This document shows, piece by piece, positions 1 through 8,673 of a stretch of DNA of 64,000 bases (positions within the stretch are counted from its first letter, which is position 1; each line of letters opens with the position of its first letter). This DNA comes from an uncultured Eubacterium sp. (GTDB taxonomy: Bacteria; Bacillota; Clostridia; Oscillospirales; Acutalibacteraceae), in assembly GCA_910583925.1 (NCBI GenBank), contig CAJTZJ010000002.1:189962-253961 (forward strand). Reading direction: 5' to 3'. Made by a program: the position numbers and the translations under genes. The notes beneath the pieces are model-generated. The model worked only from the letters and a program-made list of their open reading frames with translations, was not told the origin of the DNA and did not search any database.

Positions 1-1457
1 GATAAGCCGATACCTCTCAGCATAAGTCTGTTTCCTCTTAATGAGTCAATAGAGTTGATACCCATACCGCCCATGATTTCTTTGATTTCATGATTCCAGG
101 CGTGAACAAGGTTGATGACACGCTGAGATGCAGTTTCAGGGTTAAGACGCTCTGTAAGCTCGGGTCTTTGTGTTGCAATGCCCCAGTTGCATTTTCCTGT
201 GTTGCAGGTCTGGCACATATGACAGCCCATTGCAATAAGAGCTGCCGAGGCAATATAGCAGGCATCGGCTCCTAATGCAATAGCCTTGATGATATCTGAT
301 GAACAACGGAAAGAGCCTGATGCTACAAGAGAAACATTGGAACGGATACCTTCGTCACGAAGTCTTTGATCAGCTGCTGCAAGGGCAAGCTCGATAGGAA
401 TACCGACATTATCGCGTATTCTTGTAGGCGCAGCACCAGTGCCTCCTCTGAAGCCGTCTATAACAACGATATCTGCGCCTGCACGGGCAACACCTGATGC
501 AATAGCGGCAATATTATGTACCGCAGCAATTTTAACAGCAACAGCCTTTTCCCCGTTTGTTGCCTGTTTTAAGGACCAGATAAGCTGTCTTAAATCCTCA
601 ATGGAGTAAATATCATGATGCGGAGCAGGGGAGATGGCATCTGAGCCGACAGGTATCATTCTGGCATTTGAAACTTCGGCAGTAACCTTTTCTCCCGGAA
701 GATGACCGCCGATACCGGGCTTTGCACCCTGTCCGATTTTGATTTCAATAAATTTTGAATTGTCAAGATAGTCCTTATGCACACCGAAGCGACCGGAAGC
801 AACTTGAACAGCTGCATATTTTCCAAAATGGTGAAGCTCCTTGTGAAGCCCGCCTTCGCCTGTATTGAAAAGGGTTCCGAGCTCCTTTGCTGCAATGGCA
901 AGTGATTTCTGAGCGTTCATACTTATTGAACCGAAAGACATAGCGGAAAACATAATAGGTGTTTCAATCATAACCTGCGGCGGCATTTTTGTGATAAGCT
1001 TTCCTTTTTTCTCAACCTCGATTTTCTCAGGCTTTCTGCCAAGAATTGCACGAATTTCCATAGGCTCGCGAAGAGGGTCTATAGACGGATTTGTAACCTG
1101 AGAAGCATTGAGTAAAATTTTATCCCAGTAAATCGGAAGTGGCTGCGGATTTCCCATAGCTGAAAGAAGTGTTGAGCCTGTATTTGCCTGTCGGCAGATT
1201 TCCTGCTGATATTGTGCAGTCCAGTTTGCATTATCTCTGTAATCGCAGATATATTTTTCAATTCTGAGCGCCTCCATAGGGCAGAAATCGACACAGCGAT
1301 GGCAGGCAACGCAGTTGTTTGATTTTGATAAAACAGTTTTCCCGTCTTCAGAATAGAAATGGCATTCATTTGCGCATTGTTTAACACATATGCCGCAATT
1401 TATGCATAGATTTTTATCTCTGACAATATTAAACCGGCGGGGAATATAACCAAGCAT
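1..1457 (-). CDS. Glutamate synthase FMN-domain subunit, archaeal type (partial)
   Basis: This is the central FMN-binding (beta/alpha)8 part of glutamate synthase as a separate protein; it uses ammonia from the neighbouring amidotransferase to turn 2-oxoglutarate into glutamate. The N-terminus carries two ferredoxin-like motifs, CINCGICVKQC and a CVACHRC type, so it may receive electrons directly. The later part holds the 3Fe-4S signature CHMCQTCNTGKC followed by GIATQRP, typical of GltB. The ATG at 1457 lies 2 bp after the stop of the upstream amidotransferase gene, so the two are translationally coupled. The C-terminus runs off the left edge; a GXGXG-domain subunit may follow outside the window (inference). 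Family assignment is firm, but whether it makes glutamate or a related compound cannot be told from sequence. Confidence 0.88.
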   Translation of the reverse strand, partial: MLGYIPRRFNIVRDKNLCINCGICVKQCANECHFYSEDGKTVLSKSNNCVACHRCVDFCPMEALRIEKYICDYRDNANWTAQYQQEICRQANTGSTLLSAMGNPQPLPIYWDKILLNASQVTNPSIDPLREPMEIRAILGRKPEKIEVEKKGKLITKMPPQVMIETPIMFSAMSFGSISMNAQKSLAIAAKELGTLFNTGEGGLHKELHHFGKYAAVQVASGRFGVHKDYLDNSKFIEIKIGQGAKPGIGGHLPGEKVTAEVSNARMIPVGSDAISPAPHHDIYSIEDLRQLIWSLKQATNGEKAVAVKIAAVHNIAAIASGVARAGADIVVIDGFRGGTGAAPTRIRDNVGIPIELALAAADQRLRDEGIRSNVSLVASGSFRCSSDIIKAIALGADACYIASAALIAMGCHMCQTCNTGKCNWGIATQRPELTERLNPETASQRVINLVHAWNHEIKEIMGGMGINSIDSLRGNRLMLRGIGL

Positions 1458-1459
1458 TA

Positions 1460-2560
1460 TTACTTATCCTCCTTTTTTTCAATGTCAAGCGGAATAAAAA
1501 CAGGCTCTGCTCCGCTTACTGACCATACTTTGTCGGGATTTGGGCATACAACTCTGATTGCCGATTCCTCCGAAGCAAAATACGCTCTTGTTCCCTTGGT
1601 TGCCGCAGTAAGGGAGCGAAGCTTAAGTCTGTCATTAATAGCCAGAAGACCTTTGTTTGAGCCAAGGATAACAGAAAACGGTCCGTTAACAAGGCCTGCA
1701 TTGTAAATTGAACGAAGTGCGGTAAAGTATTCTTTTTTATCCTTATCCATTCTGTCTATCTCATCCCATTCGGGTGCTGTCAAAACATCTGCTGCAACCT
1801 CAACAGGAAGCTTATGGTGTCTAATCAGATGGTCAAAAAGATATGTAATTACCTCAGTATCTGTCTGCATCGTACAGGCATAGCCGAATTGCTCTATATA
1901 TCTTCGATTTGCATCATAAGAGGAAATTTCGCCGTTGTGGACAATAGACCAGTCAAGAATGTTGAATGGATGAGATCCGCCCCACCATCCGGGTGTGTTT
2001 GTCGGAAATCTTCCGTGTGCAGTCCATAAATAAGCGTTATACTGATCCAGCATATAGAATTCTCCGACATCTTCAGGGTAACCGACTGCCTTGAAGCATC
2101 CCATGTTTTTACCGCTGGAGAAAATGAATGCACCCTCAATGTTTTGATTTACATGCATAACACATTGAACAGTATATTCCTCTTCATCCATTCTGGTTTC
2201 TTTCATTCTTACTCTGTTCGGCTTTGCAAAATATCGCCAAATATCGGGTCCGTTTGCTATTGCTTCAATCTTTTTGGTAGGGATTTTTTCCGAAACATCA
2301 ACATTGAAATGTCTGAAAAGGTAATCCTCGCAATCAGCCTTTGCTTGTGCCGTATCATAAAAAATATGAAACGCATAGGAATCTGCGTGTTCGGGATATA
2401 TTCCGTATGCGGCAAATCCTCCGCCAAGTCCGTTTGAACGATCGTGCATTAATGCAATTGATTTTATGATTTCAGAACCGTTGATTTTTCCGCCCTTTCT
2501 GTCGATTATTGCGGCAATAGCACAGCCGCTCGGAATTCTTATCTGACCTTCCTTAAGCAT
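1460..2560 (-). CDS. Class II glutamine amidotransferase subunit of glutamate synthase (GltB N-domain-like)
   Basis: This 366-residue stand-alone class II (Ntn-type) glutamine amidotransferase releases ammonia from glutamine for the FMN subunit encoded directly downstream. Cys13 (motif IPSGCAIAAI) is the likely nucleophile after removal of a 12-residue propeptide, as in GltB. Further conserved pieces are AHGRFPTNTPGWWGGSHPF and the HNGEI motif of glutamine-binding amidotransferases. The start is supported by a strong AAGGAGGA ribosome site. In most bacteria this domain is fused into GltB, so the split form resembles the archaeal arrangement. A promoter lies upstream at 2604-2632, and the nearby ammonium transporter suits a nitrogen-assimilation role. 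Confidence 0.88.
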   Translation of the reverse strand: MLKEGQIRIPSGCAIAAIIDRKGGKINGSEIIKSIALMHDRSNGLGGGFAAYGIYPEHADSYAFHIFYDTAQAKADCEDYLFRHFNVDVSEKIPTKKIEAIANGPDIWRYFAKPNRVRMKETRMDEEEYTVQCVMHVNQNIEGAFIFSSGKNMGCFKAVGYPEDVGEFYMLDQYNAYLWTAHGRFPTNTPGWWGGSHPFNILDWSIVHNGEISSYDANRRYIEQFGYACTMQTDTEVITYLFDHLIRHHKLPVEVAADVLTAPEWDEIDRMDKDKKEYFTALRSIYNAGLVNGPFSVILGSNKGLLAINDRLKLRSLTAATKGTRAYFASEESAIRVVCPNPDKVWSVSGAEPVFIPLDIEKKEDK

Positions 2561-2603
2561 AAATACTCCTCCTTATTTATCCTGTATTTATAGATGTAAA
2601 ATA

Positions 2604-2632
2604 ATTATAAAACTATCATTTTTCTATAGCAA
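2604..2632 (-). promoter_or_regulatory. Promoter of the glutamate synthase genes
   Basis: On the minus strand TTGCTA (-35, 2632-2627) and TATAAT (-10, 2609-2604) are separated by 17 bp, upstream of the amidotransferase start at 2560. Seen by eye; not experimentally mapped. Confidence 0.55.
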
Positions 2633-2702
2633 TAAAACCCTTATGATTTCATCACATTGCGAAAAAAACAGGCAAGATTATTTAATAAATATATATAAAT
2701 TG

Positions 2703-2735
2703 TAAGCGGCAATATTAAAATATTGCCGCTTTTTT
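2703..2735 (-). terminator. Terminator after the amt-P-II gene
   Basis: A 12-bp stem, AGCGGCAATATT paired with AATATTGCCGCT, lies just downstream of the ammonium transporter stop. The uridine tract is better on the plus strand, so the hairpin may act in both directions or mainly as an mRNA 3' end. Confidence 0.55.
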
Positions 2736-2744
2736 ATATTTATA

Positions 2745-4484
2745 TTAATCGTTGGCTAAGTCCTCTTCGCCTTGAAGTGCATCAGTTCCGTGCTCACCTG
2801 TACGAACCTTAACAACATCCTCAAGATTATAAAGAAAGATTTTTCCGTCTCCTATATTTCCTGTGTAAAGAACAGCTCTTGCGGCTTCAATAACTGTTTT
2901 AACAGGCACTTTTGAGATTGCCATTTCAAGCTTCATCTTTGGATTAAGACTTAGCTCTTCAACTGCAACACCACGATACATTTTACTGTGTCCTTTTTGC
3001 GTTCCGCAGCCCATAACATTTGTTACGGTCATACCGGTTACACCTATTTCGTTCATTGCTTCTTTAACTTCTTCAAATTTTGACGGATTAAATACCATAA
3101 CAACATTTGTTAGTTTTCCGTTTGTATTTGTTGTGTAGCTTTCAACAGGAATTGCTTTTTGAACAGAAACCTTCGGAATACTTGCAGGGGCATTTCCGGA
3201 AGCTGTTGCAAGAGCCATAGTAGGCATAAAGTCTGCATATGCAGATGGAAGGTTATGTTCTGTAGCATCAAGACCTTTAAGTTCCTCTTCTCTTGAAGCT
3301 CTGAGCCCGTTTGTTTTCTTAAGAATAAAGAAGATAGCAGACATTGTAACTGCTGTCCAGGCTGCAACGGTTATAACACCTAAAGCCTGTGTTCCTAAAA
3401 GTGAAAATCCACCGCCGTAGAAAAGACCGCTGATTTCATCATTTCCGGGAACAGAAGTTGTTGCAAATAAGCCAACGGCAAGTGTTCCCCATATACCGTT
3501 TGCCATATGAACTGCCACAGCACCAACAGGATCATCTATTTTAAGTTTGATATCAATGAATTCAACGGCTATAACAACAAGAAAACCTGAAACTGCACCA
3601 ATAATGCATGAACCGAGAGCATCAACAACATCACAGCCTGCGGTAACAGCAACAAGACCGGCCAGGGATCCGTTAAGCGACATTGAAACATCAGGCTTGC
3701 CGTTTTTTATCCATGTAAATATCATTGTAACGCAGGTTGCAACAGCAGGTGCACAGGTTGTTGTCAGAAAGATTGATGAAAGCTGTTCTCCGCTTGTTGC
3801 TGCTGCACCGTTAAATCCATACCAGCCGAACCAAAGTATGAATACACCCAGAGCACCCAAGGTTAAGCTGTGACCGGGAATAGCTTTAACTTCTTTTTTT
3901 CCGGTTTTCTTATTAACAACATATTTTCCGATACGAGGGCCAACAAAGATTGCACCAATAAGAGCCGAAATACCGCCAACCATATGTATTGCACATGAGC
4001 CTGCAAAATCGTGAAAACCAAGATTTGCAAGCCATCCGTTTTCATTCCAAATCCAGCCCGCTTCAATCGGATAAACAAGTGCACTGATAATTGCACTGTA
4101 AATGCAGTAAGAACTGAATTTTGTTCTTTCAGCCATTGCACCTGAAACGATTGTTGCTGTTGTTGCACAAAAAACAAGGTTGAACACAAAGTTTGACCAG
4201 TTAAAATCGGAATATTCTTTGAAAATTCCGAGTGTTGGTAGTCCGCAGAATCCGCCGAGTACCTCTTCTCCCATCATAAGTCCGAATCCAAGCAATAAAA
4301 ACATCGGTGTTCCTATGCAAAAGTCCATTAGGTTTTTCATAATAATGTTTCCGGCATTTTTTGCTCTTGTAAAGCCTGTTTCGACCATAGCAAATCCACA
4401 TTGCATAAAGAAAACAAGCGCTGCGCCTATTAAAAACCATATGCCGAATATTTCATCGTTTACTGCCTCTAAAATAGCATCCAT
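2745..4484 (-). CDS. amt: Ammonium transporter with fused C-terminal P-II regulatory domain
   Basis: This 579-residue membrane protein combines an Amt/Rh ammonium channel (about residues 1-410; conserved WFGWYGFN and AVHMANGIWGTLAVG-type segments, eleven or so membrane helices) with a P-II domain (about 458-579; GMTVTNVMGCGTQKGH and YTGNIGDGKIF). P-II proteins normally plug Amt channels in response to 2-oxoglutarate and ATP/ADP, so the fusion builds the regulator into the channel. In the T-loop the position matching Tyr51 of E. coli GlnB is Val (residue about 508; YRGVAVEE), so classical uridylylation at that site is impossible; Tyr46 is kept. The start has a strong AGGAGG site. It is probably regulated through the leader at 4485-4677. 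Confidence 0.93.
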   Translation of the reverse strand: MDAILEAVNDEIFGIWFLIGAALVFFMQCGFAMVETGFTRAKNAGNIIMKNLMDFCIGTPMFLLLGFGLMMGEEVLGGFCGLPTLGIFKEYSDFNWSNFVFNLVFCATTATIVSGAMAERTKFSSYCIYSAIISALVYPIEAGWIWNENGWLANLGFHDFAGSCAIHMVGGISALIGAIFVGPRIGKYVVNKKTGKKEVKAIPGHSLTLGALGVFILWFGWYGFNGAAATSGEQLSSIFLTTTCAPAVATCVTMIFTWIKNGKPDVSMSLNGSLAGLVAVTAGCDVVDALGSCIIGAVSGFLVVIAVEFIDIKLKIDDPVGAVAVHMANGIWGTLAVGLFATTSVPGNDEISGLFYGGGFSLLGTQALGVITVAAWTAVTMSAIFFILKKTNGLRASREEELKGLDATEHNLPSAYADFMPTMALATASGNAPASIPKVSVQKAIPVESYTTNTNGKLTNVVMVFNPSKFEEVKEAMNEIGVTGMTVTNVMGCGTQKGHSKMYRGVAVEELSLNPKMKLEMAISKVPVKTVIEAARAVLYTGNIGDGKIFLYNLEDVVKVRTGEHGTDALQGEEDLAND

Positions 4485-4561
4485 ACCATTTTCCTCCTAT
4501 TTTTTGCTATAAACAGAGATTTTTTCTTTTTATTAAAGCCGCAATCATAATAAAAAGAAAA

Positions 4562-4654
4562 GGGGAGTATTCTGCTGTTTGAATTTCAGCAAAATACACC
4601 CCGTTGTGTATTCTTAAAAACAGAAAAAGGCATTCCGAAAATCGGAACGCCTTT
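4562..4654 (-). promoter_or_regulatory. amt leader with two tandem terminator-like hairpins
   Basis: Within the amt 5' untranslated region, read on the minus strand, hairpin 1 (4654-4626) pairs AAAGGC and TTCCGA with TCGGAA and GCCTTT and is followed by a broken T tract. Hairpin 2 (4602-4562) pairs GGGGTGTATTTTGCTG with CAGCAGAATACTCCCC (one A-G mismatch at the position after GGGG's partner) and is followed by TTTTCTTTTTATT. Both lie between the promoter (4700-4672) and the ribosome site, so the gene is probably controlled by transcription termination or antitermination (inference). Confidence 0.6.
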
Positions 4655-4671
4655 GTTCTTAATACAAATTC

Positions 4672-4700
4672 ATTTTAGTACGGTTTAACCATGTTGTCAA
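4672..4700 (-). promoter_or_regulatory. Promoter of amt
   Basis: TTGACA (4700-4695), a 17-bp spacer and TAAAAT (4677-4672) on the minus strand give a near-consensus sigma-A promoter about 190 bp upstream of the amt start. This places both hairpins inside the transcript. Confidence 0.75.
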
Positions 4701-4720
4701 TAGTTTTTTTGTGTTTTATC

Positions 4721-4769
4721 CAATTTGCACTTTACCAAGCTGCATTGCTAAAGAGTTTTGTGCAAATTG
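4721..4769 (-). repeat. 10-bp perfect inverted repeat downstream of nadC
   Basis: CAATTTGCAC (4721-4730) and GTGCAAATTG (4760-4769) are perfect inverted copies with 29 bp between; the interior can extend the stem partly (CTTTA with TAAAG). There is no T tract after it, so it is either the 3' hairpin of the nad mRNA or a protein-binding site upstream of the amt promoter. Confidence 0.5.
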
Positions 4770-4807
4770 ACAAAAGTGTAATATATAGCTTTATATTAAT
4801 GATTTAA

Positions 4808-5665
4808 TTATTCAATAGGTGTTAAATTCTTAAGGCTTATATCCAGAATAGGTGCAGAATGTGTTAATGCACCGCAGGAAACAAAATCAACTCCGATTTC
4901 TGCAATTTCCTTAAGCCTTTTTTTTGTAACATTGCCGGAGCATTCCGTTTCGGCTTTGCCGTCAATCATTTCTACTGCCTTTTTCATGGTTTCGTTGTCC
5001 ATATTATCAAGCATAATGATATCTGCCCCTGCGTCAAGGGCTTCCTTAACCTGCTCCAAGGTTTCTGTTTCAATTTCAATTTTTCTTACAAACGGAGCAT
5101 AGGCTTTTGCCATCTGAATAGCTTTTGTTATACTGCCGGCAGCGCCAATATGGTTATCTTTTAAAAGCACTCCGTCTGAAAGATTGTATCTGTGGTTTGT
5201 TGCACCGCCTACCGTTACGGCATATTTTTCAAACGGGCGCATATTCGGTGTGGTTTTTCTTGTGTCCAGAAGAACTGTTTTGTAACCTTCAAGTTCAGCC
5301 ATATATTCTTTGGTTATGGTTGCAATTCCGCTCATTCTCTGAAGATAATTAAGTCCGGTTCTTTCTCCTGAAAGAATGGCTTTGATATCACCATATATAA
5401 TACCTATAAGCTGACCGCATTTAACAAAGTCGCCGTCCTTCACATCTGTTTCAAAATGGGAGGTTTCATCAAGAAGCTTAAAGGTACGCTCAAAAATTCC
5501 AAGACCGCAGATAATTCCGTCCTCCTTGCAGATAAGCTCAGCCTTGCCCTGCTTATCCTCAGGCATAACTGCGTTTGTGGAAACATCCTCGCTTGTTATA
5601 TCCTCCTTTAATGTGTTTAAAATATATTCATCCACATTAATTTTCATTGTTACACCATTTATCAT
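4808..5665 (-). CDS. nadC: Nicotinate-nucleotide pyrophosphorylase (quinolinate phosphoribosyltransferase)
   Basis: NadC converts quinolinate and phosphoribosyl pyrophosphate to nicotinate mononucleotide with loss of CO2, the third step of de novo NAD synthesis. The 285-residue length is normal. Recognisable parts are ERTGLNYLQRMSGIAT, DTRKTTPNMR (the substrate-binding Arg/Lys cluster), GGATNHRYNLSDGVLLKDNH and the barrel strands IEIETETLEQ, ADIIMLDNM and ECSGNV. The gene overlaps the end of nadB by 29 bp. An in-frame ATG at 5647 would cut the overlap to 11 bp, but the first ATG has the better upstream AAGGACAAGG region. It is the last gene of nadA-nadB-nadC. Confidence 0.95.
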   Translation of the reverse strand: MINGVTMKINVDEYILNTLKEDITSEDVSTNAVMPEDKQGKAELICKEDGIICGLGIFERTFKLLDETSHFETDVKDGDFVKCGQLIGIIYGDIKAILSGERTGLNYLQRMSGIATITKEYMAELEGYKTVLLDTRKTTPNMRPFEKYAVTVGGATNHRYNLSDGVLLKDNHIGAAGSITKAIQMAKAYAPFVRKIEIETETLEQVKEALDAGADIIMLDNMDNETMKKAVEMIDGKAETECSGNVTKKRLKEIAEIGVDFVSCGALTHSAPILDISLKNLTPIE

Positions 5666-6962
5666 AAAAAGCCTTGTCCTTTCTTTCTATTTCATTCATG
5701 ATAAGCTGTTTGAATTCCTTTTCTCTTTCAGCCTTTTCAGGGTAACTGCTTAAATTGATATAAGGAATAGCATCGCTTTTAATCTCTTTGTCCTTTGCAA
5801 TCAGATCTGCAGCTCTTTTTGAAAACACAAGGCTTTCCAGTAGGCTGTTTGATGCAAGTCTGTTTTTACCGTGAACACCGTTGCAGGCTGTTTCGCCTAC
5901 TGCGTATAGATGCTTCATAGATGTTTTGCCGTTAATATCCGTTTTTACACCGCCCATCATATAATGCTGACCGGGGGTAACAGGCACTTTATCTTTTGTT
6001 ATATCATAGCCCTCATCCATACAGGCTTCAAAAATGTTCGGAAAGCGCTTTTTTGCATCTTCGCTTGTCATTTCAGGAAGCGTTATATAAACATGATCTG
6101 TGCCGAATTTTTCCATTTCTTTGCATATGGCTTCGGTTACCACATCTCTTGGCTGAAGCTCATCGGTAAATCTTTCTCCGTTTTCATTAAGAAGAACAGC
6201 TCCCTCGCCGCGAACGCTTTCGCTTATTAAAAATCTTCTGCCGCTTTTTTTGCTGTAGAGCGTAGTTGGATGTATTTGGATATAATTCATATCCTGAAGC
6301 TCTATACCATGCTTAAGAGCAAGCGCAAAAGCGTCACCCGTGATATGCGGGAAATTTGTTGAATTGTGGAAAAGTCCGCCGATTCCGCCTGTTGCAAGAA
6401 TTACATCCTTACAGATGATAACGCCGCTTTCTCCGAATTCGTCCTCACATACAATACCATAGCAGACATTATCCTTTTCAATAATATCAATCATGGTTGT
6501 TTGTGTAACAAAGGTTATATTTTCACGCTTCTGAGCGATTGAAAGCAGGGTTGCCGTTATCTCTTTTCCTGTTTCATCCTTATGATGAAGAATTCTGTTC
6601 TGGCGGTGTGCACCTTCCCTTGTGTAATCAAACTCCCCGTAATTATCGGTGTCAAATTTAACACCTAAATTCACAAGTGTGCTTATAACATCAGGGGATG
6701 ATTCAATCATAACCCGAACGCTTTCGGTATTGTTTTCGTAATGTCCTGCCTTCATTGTATCCTCAAAATAGCAGTCAAAATCCGCAATATCCTTTAAAAC
6801 GCAGACTCCGCCCTGTGCAAGATAAGAATCGCATTCTTTAAGCTCTTCCTTTGTTATAACAAGTATTTCTTTGTCACTTGGCAGGCAAAGTGCAGAAAAC
6901 AGTCCTGCAACACCGCTGCCGACAATTGTGATATCTGTTTTAATAATGCTTTTGTTTTCCAT
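5637..6962 (-). CDS. nadB: L-aspartate oxidase
   Basis: NadB oxidises L-aspartate to iminoaspartate, the first step of de novo NAD synthesis. The protein has an N-terminal FAD-binding motif (DITIVGSGVAGLFSA), the substrate-domain segments REGAHRQNRILHH, HPTTLY and SESVRGEGAVLLN, and the C-terminal flavin motif GETACNGVHGKNRLASNSLLE. At 441 residues it is about 90 shorter than E. coli NadB (about 540); the loss is in the C-terminal helical domain. In an anaerobe the electron acceptor is presumably not oxygen (fumarate is known for E. coli NadB). It follows nadA after 5 bp and overlaps nadC. Confidence 0.95.
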   Translation of the reverse strand: MENKSIIKTDITIVGSGVAGLFSALCLPSDKEILVITKEELKECDSYLAQGGVCVLKDIADFDCYFEDTMKAGHYENNTESVRVMIESSPDVISTLVNLGVKFDTDNYGEFDYTREGAHRQNRILHHKDETGKEITATLLSIAQKRENITFVTQTTMIDIIEKDNVCYGIVCEDEFGESGVIICKDVILATGGIGGLFHNSTNFPHITGDAFALALKHGIELQDMNYIQIHPTTLYSKKSGRRFLISESVRGEGAVLLNENGERFTDELQPRDVVTEAICKEMEKFGTDHVYITLPEMTSEDAKKRFPNIFEACMDEGYDITKDKVPVTPGQHYMMGGVKTDINGKTSMKHLYAVGETACNGVHGKNRLASNSLLESLVFSKRAADLIAKDKEIKSDAIPYINLSSYPEKAEREKEFKQLIMNEIERKDKAFYDKWCNNEN

Positions 6963-6967
6963 TGTTT

Positions 6968-7873
6968 TTACCTTGCAAGCTCAAGCATTCTGTTAAGAGG
7001 AATCAGTGCCTTTTCTTTTATTTCTTCGTTAATCTCAACCTGATTAAGGTTGTTTTCCAAACAATCCCAAACCTTTTCCAAAGTGATTTTTTTCATATCG
7101 GCGCAAATCGGAAGGGGCTCCGGAAAATAAAACTTTTTATCGGGATTTCTTCTTTGAAGCTCGTATAATACGCCGATTTCTGTTACAACAATAAATTCTT
7201 TATCTTCATTTTTTTCGGAATAATCAATAATTCCGCTTGTTGAGCCTATATAGTCTGCGTATGAAAGCACCTCGTCTGTGCATTCCGGGTGCATAAGCAC
7301 CTTAACGCCCTTATGCACTTCTTTAACGGCTTTGATATCTTTAGCAGTGATTTCATTGTGAATAGGGCACCAGCCCTCGTTCAATATAATATTTTTATCT
7401 GAATTTTTCTTAACAAAGCTGCCAAGATTTTTATCCGGAATAAAATAAATATTTTTATTCGGAAGCGCATTTACGATTTTCAGTGCATTTGCGCTTGTAA
7501 CGCAAACATCGGAAACGGATTTAAGCTCTGCTGACGAATTTATGTAGCAGACTACAGCAACATCATCATATTCTTCTTTTATTTTAAGCACATTTTCCGC
7601 CGTTGCCATATGAGCCATAGGGCAGTCAGCTGAGGCATCCGGCATAAGCACGGTTTTTTCAGGACTTAAAATTTTTGCTGATTCGCCCATAAATTCAACA
7701 CCGCAGAAAACAATGGTGTCTGCTTCAGAGGTTTTTGCAATCTTTGCAAGATAAAAGCTGTCGCCGACATAATCTGCAATTTCCTGAACCTCGGGTTCAA
7801 CATAATAATGAGCCAGAATAACTGCGTTTTTCTTTTCTTTTAGTTTGGTAATTTCATTCTTTAAATCCTTCAT
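6968..7873 (-). CDS. nadA: Quinolinate synthase
   Basis: NadA condenses iminoaspartate with dihydroxyacetone phosphate to quinolinate using an oxygen-sensitive 4Fe-4S cluster. The 301-residue protein matches the short NadA form. Visible motifs are ILAHYYVEPEVQEIADYVGDS near the N-terminus, FCGVEFMGESAKIL with a cluster cysteine, MPDASADCPMA, and HPEC and TSGI, typical substrate and cluster contacts. It is the first gene of nadABC. The ATG has a GAAAGGAA ribosome site, and a promoter with a palindromic operator lies upstream (7902-7948), consistent with NAD- or niacin-dependent repression (inference). Confidence 0.95.
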   Translation of the reverse strand: MKDLKNEITKLKEKKNAVILAHYYVEPEVQEIADYVGDSFYLAKIAKTSEADTIVFCGVEFMGESAKILSPEKTVLMPDASADCPMAHMATAENVLKIKEEYDDVAVVCYINSSAELKSVSDVCVTSANALKIVNALPNKNIYFIPDKNLGSFVKKNSDKNIILNEGWCPIHNEITAKDIKAVKEVHKGVKVLMHPECTDEVLSYADYIGSTSGIIDYSEKNEDKEFIVVTEIGVLYELQRRNPDKKFYFPEPLPICADMKKITLEKVWDCLENNLNQVEINEEIKEKALIPLNRMLELAR

Positions 7874-7901
7874 ATAACCAAATTCCTTTCGGGATAGTGC
7901 T

Positions 7902-7948
7902 ATTAGATATACTTATTCTAATATATAATTATTTTATTTATCTGTCAA
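7902..7948 (-). promoter_or_regulatory. nadABC promoter with palindromic operator
   Basis: Minus strand: TTGACA (7948-7943), 17 bp, TATATT (7925-7920). Overlapping the -10 and start region is an inverted repeat with arms ATTAGA and TCTAAT and a 9-bp spacer (7902-7922). Its position suits a repressor such as NiaR, but I cannot match a known NiaR consensus with certainty. Confidence 0.55.
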
Positions 7949-8065
7949 GATTATAATAATAATATTAGAGAATAGTTACGGAAAGCGGCGATAATTGTTG
8001 ATTTATTTCGGTTAATTTGTTAATATAGTTGTAAAGTGTTTATTTATTAAAGAGTGGTGGAAAAA

Positions 8066-8641
8066 TTGAATGTAAATGTTTATGATTTTGACAATACGCT
8101 TTATGACGGCGAAACGCTTGTTGATTTCATTTTGTATTATGTTCGGCGTGATATAAAAATTTGGAAATACATACCCAAGCTTATCATTATTGCCTTTAAA
8201 GATGCGTTTCATCTTTTTTCAGTTGAAGAGGCTATAGAGGCATATGCTTCATTTTTAGAAGGTTATTATGTAAAAAAAACAGATGGTTTTGCAAAGGCGG
8301 TTGTTGATTTCTGGAATAAAAATGAAAAGAAAATCAAGCCGTGGTATAACAATGTAAGAAAAGAAAGCGATATTGTTGTATCCGGTACAACGGATTTCAT
8401 TCTTGAAGAAATTATGAAAAGAATGGGCATCGGGAATTATGTAGGTTCAAGTATAGATAAGTATACAGGTAAGTTTACTCGGCTTTGCTTTCTGGAAAAT
8501 AAGGTTAAAATTTTTAATGAGCTTTATCCGGATTGTCATATTGAGAATTTTTATACCGATTCTATGAATGATAAACCGATGATGGATATTGCCGATCATG
8601 TTTATCTTGTTAAAAAGAACAGGATAACGAAGATAAAATAA
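8066..8641 (+). CDS. HAD-superfamily phosphatase (class IB-like)
   Basis: A haloacid-dehalogenase-fold hydrolase of about 191 residues. Motif I is VYDFDNTLYDGET at the N-terminus (catalytic aspartates in DFDNT), motif II is in IVVSGTTDF, and motif IV is near YTDSMNDKPMMDIAD. The layout resembles the IB subclass (phosphoserine-phosphatase-like, helical cap); the substrate is unknown. Start choice: GTG codons at 8054 and 8057 are open, but they would form the ribosome site (GGTGG, 8056-8060) for a TTG start at 8066, which gives the usual short N-terminus before motif I. It lies just upstream of the GPH transporter and may be co-transcribed. Confidence 0.8.
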   Translation: MNVNVYDFDNTLYDGETLVDFILYYVRRDIKIWKYIPKLIIIAFKDAFHLFSVEEAIEAYASFLEGYYVKKTDGFAKAVVDFWNKNEKKIKPWYNNVRKESDIVVSGTTDFILEEIMKRMGIGNYVGSSIDKYTGKFTRLCFLENKVKIFNELYPDCHIENFYTDSMNDKPMMDIADHVYLVKKNRITKIK

Positions 8642-8673
8642 TTAAAACAATAAAATGATAGAGGTAAGTTTTT

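Noticed and set aside
4562..4654. ANTAR-type antiterminator motif (two hairpins with A1/G4 hexaloops) before amt
   Set aside because: Hairpin 1 has a 3-base loop between 6-bp arms and hairpin 2 has a large loop, so the hexaloop rule is not met.
5637..6962. nadB as a truncated pseudogene
   Set aside because: All flavin and active-site motifs are intact; only the C-terminal helical domain is short, which I consider a lineage feature.
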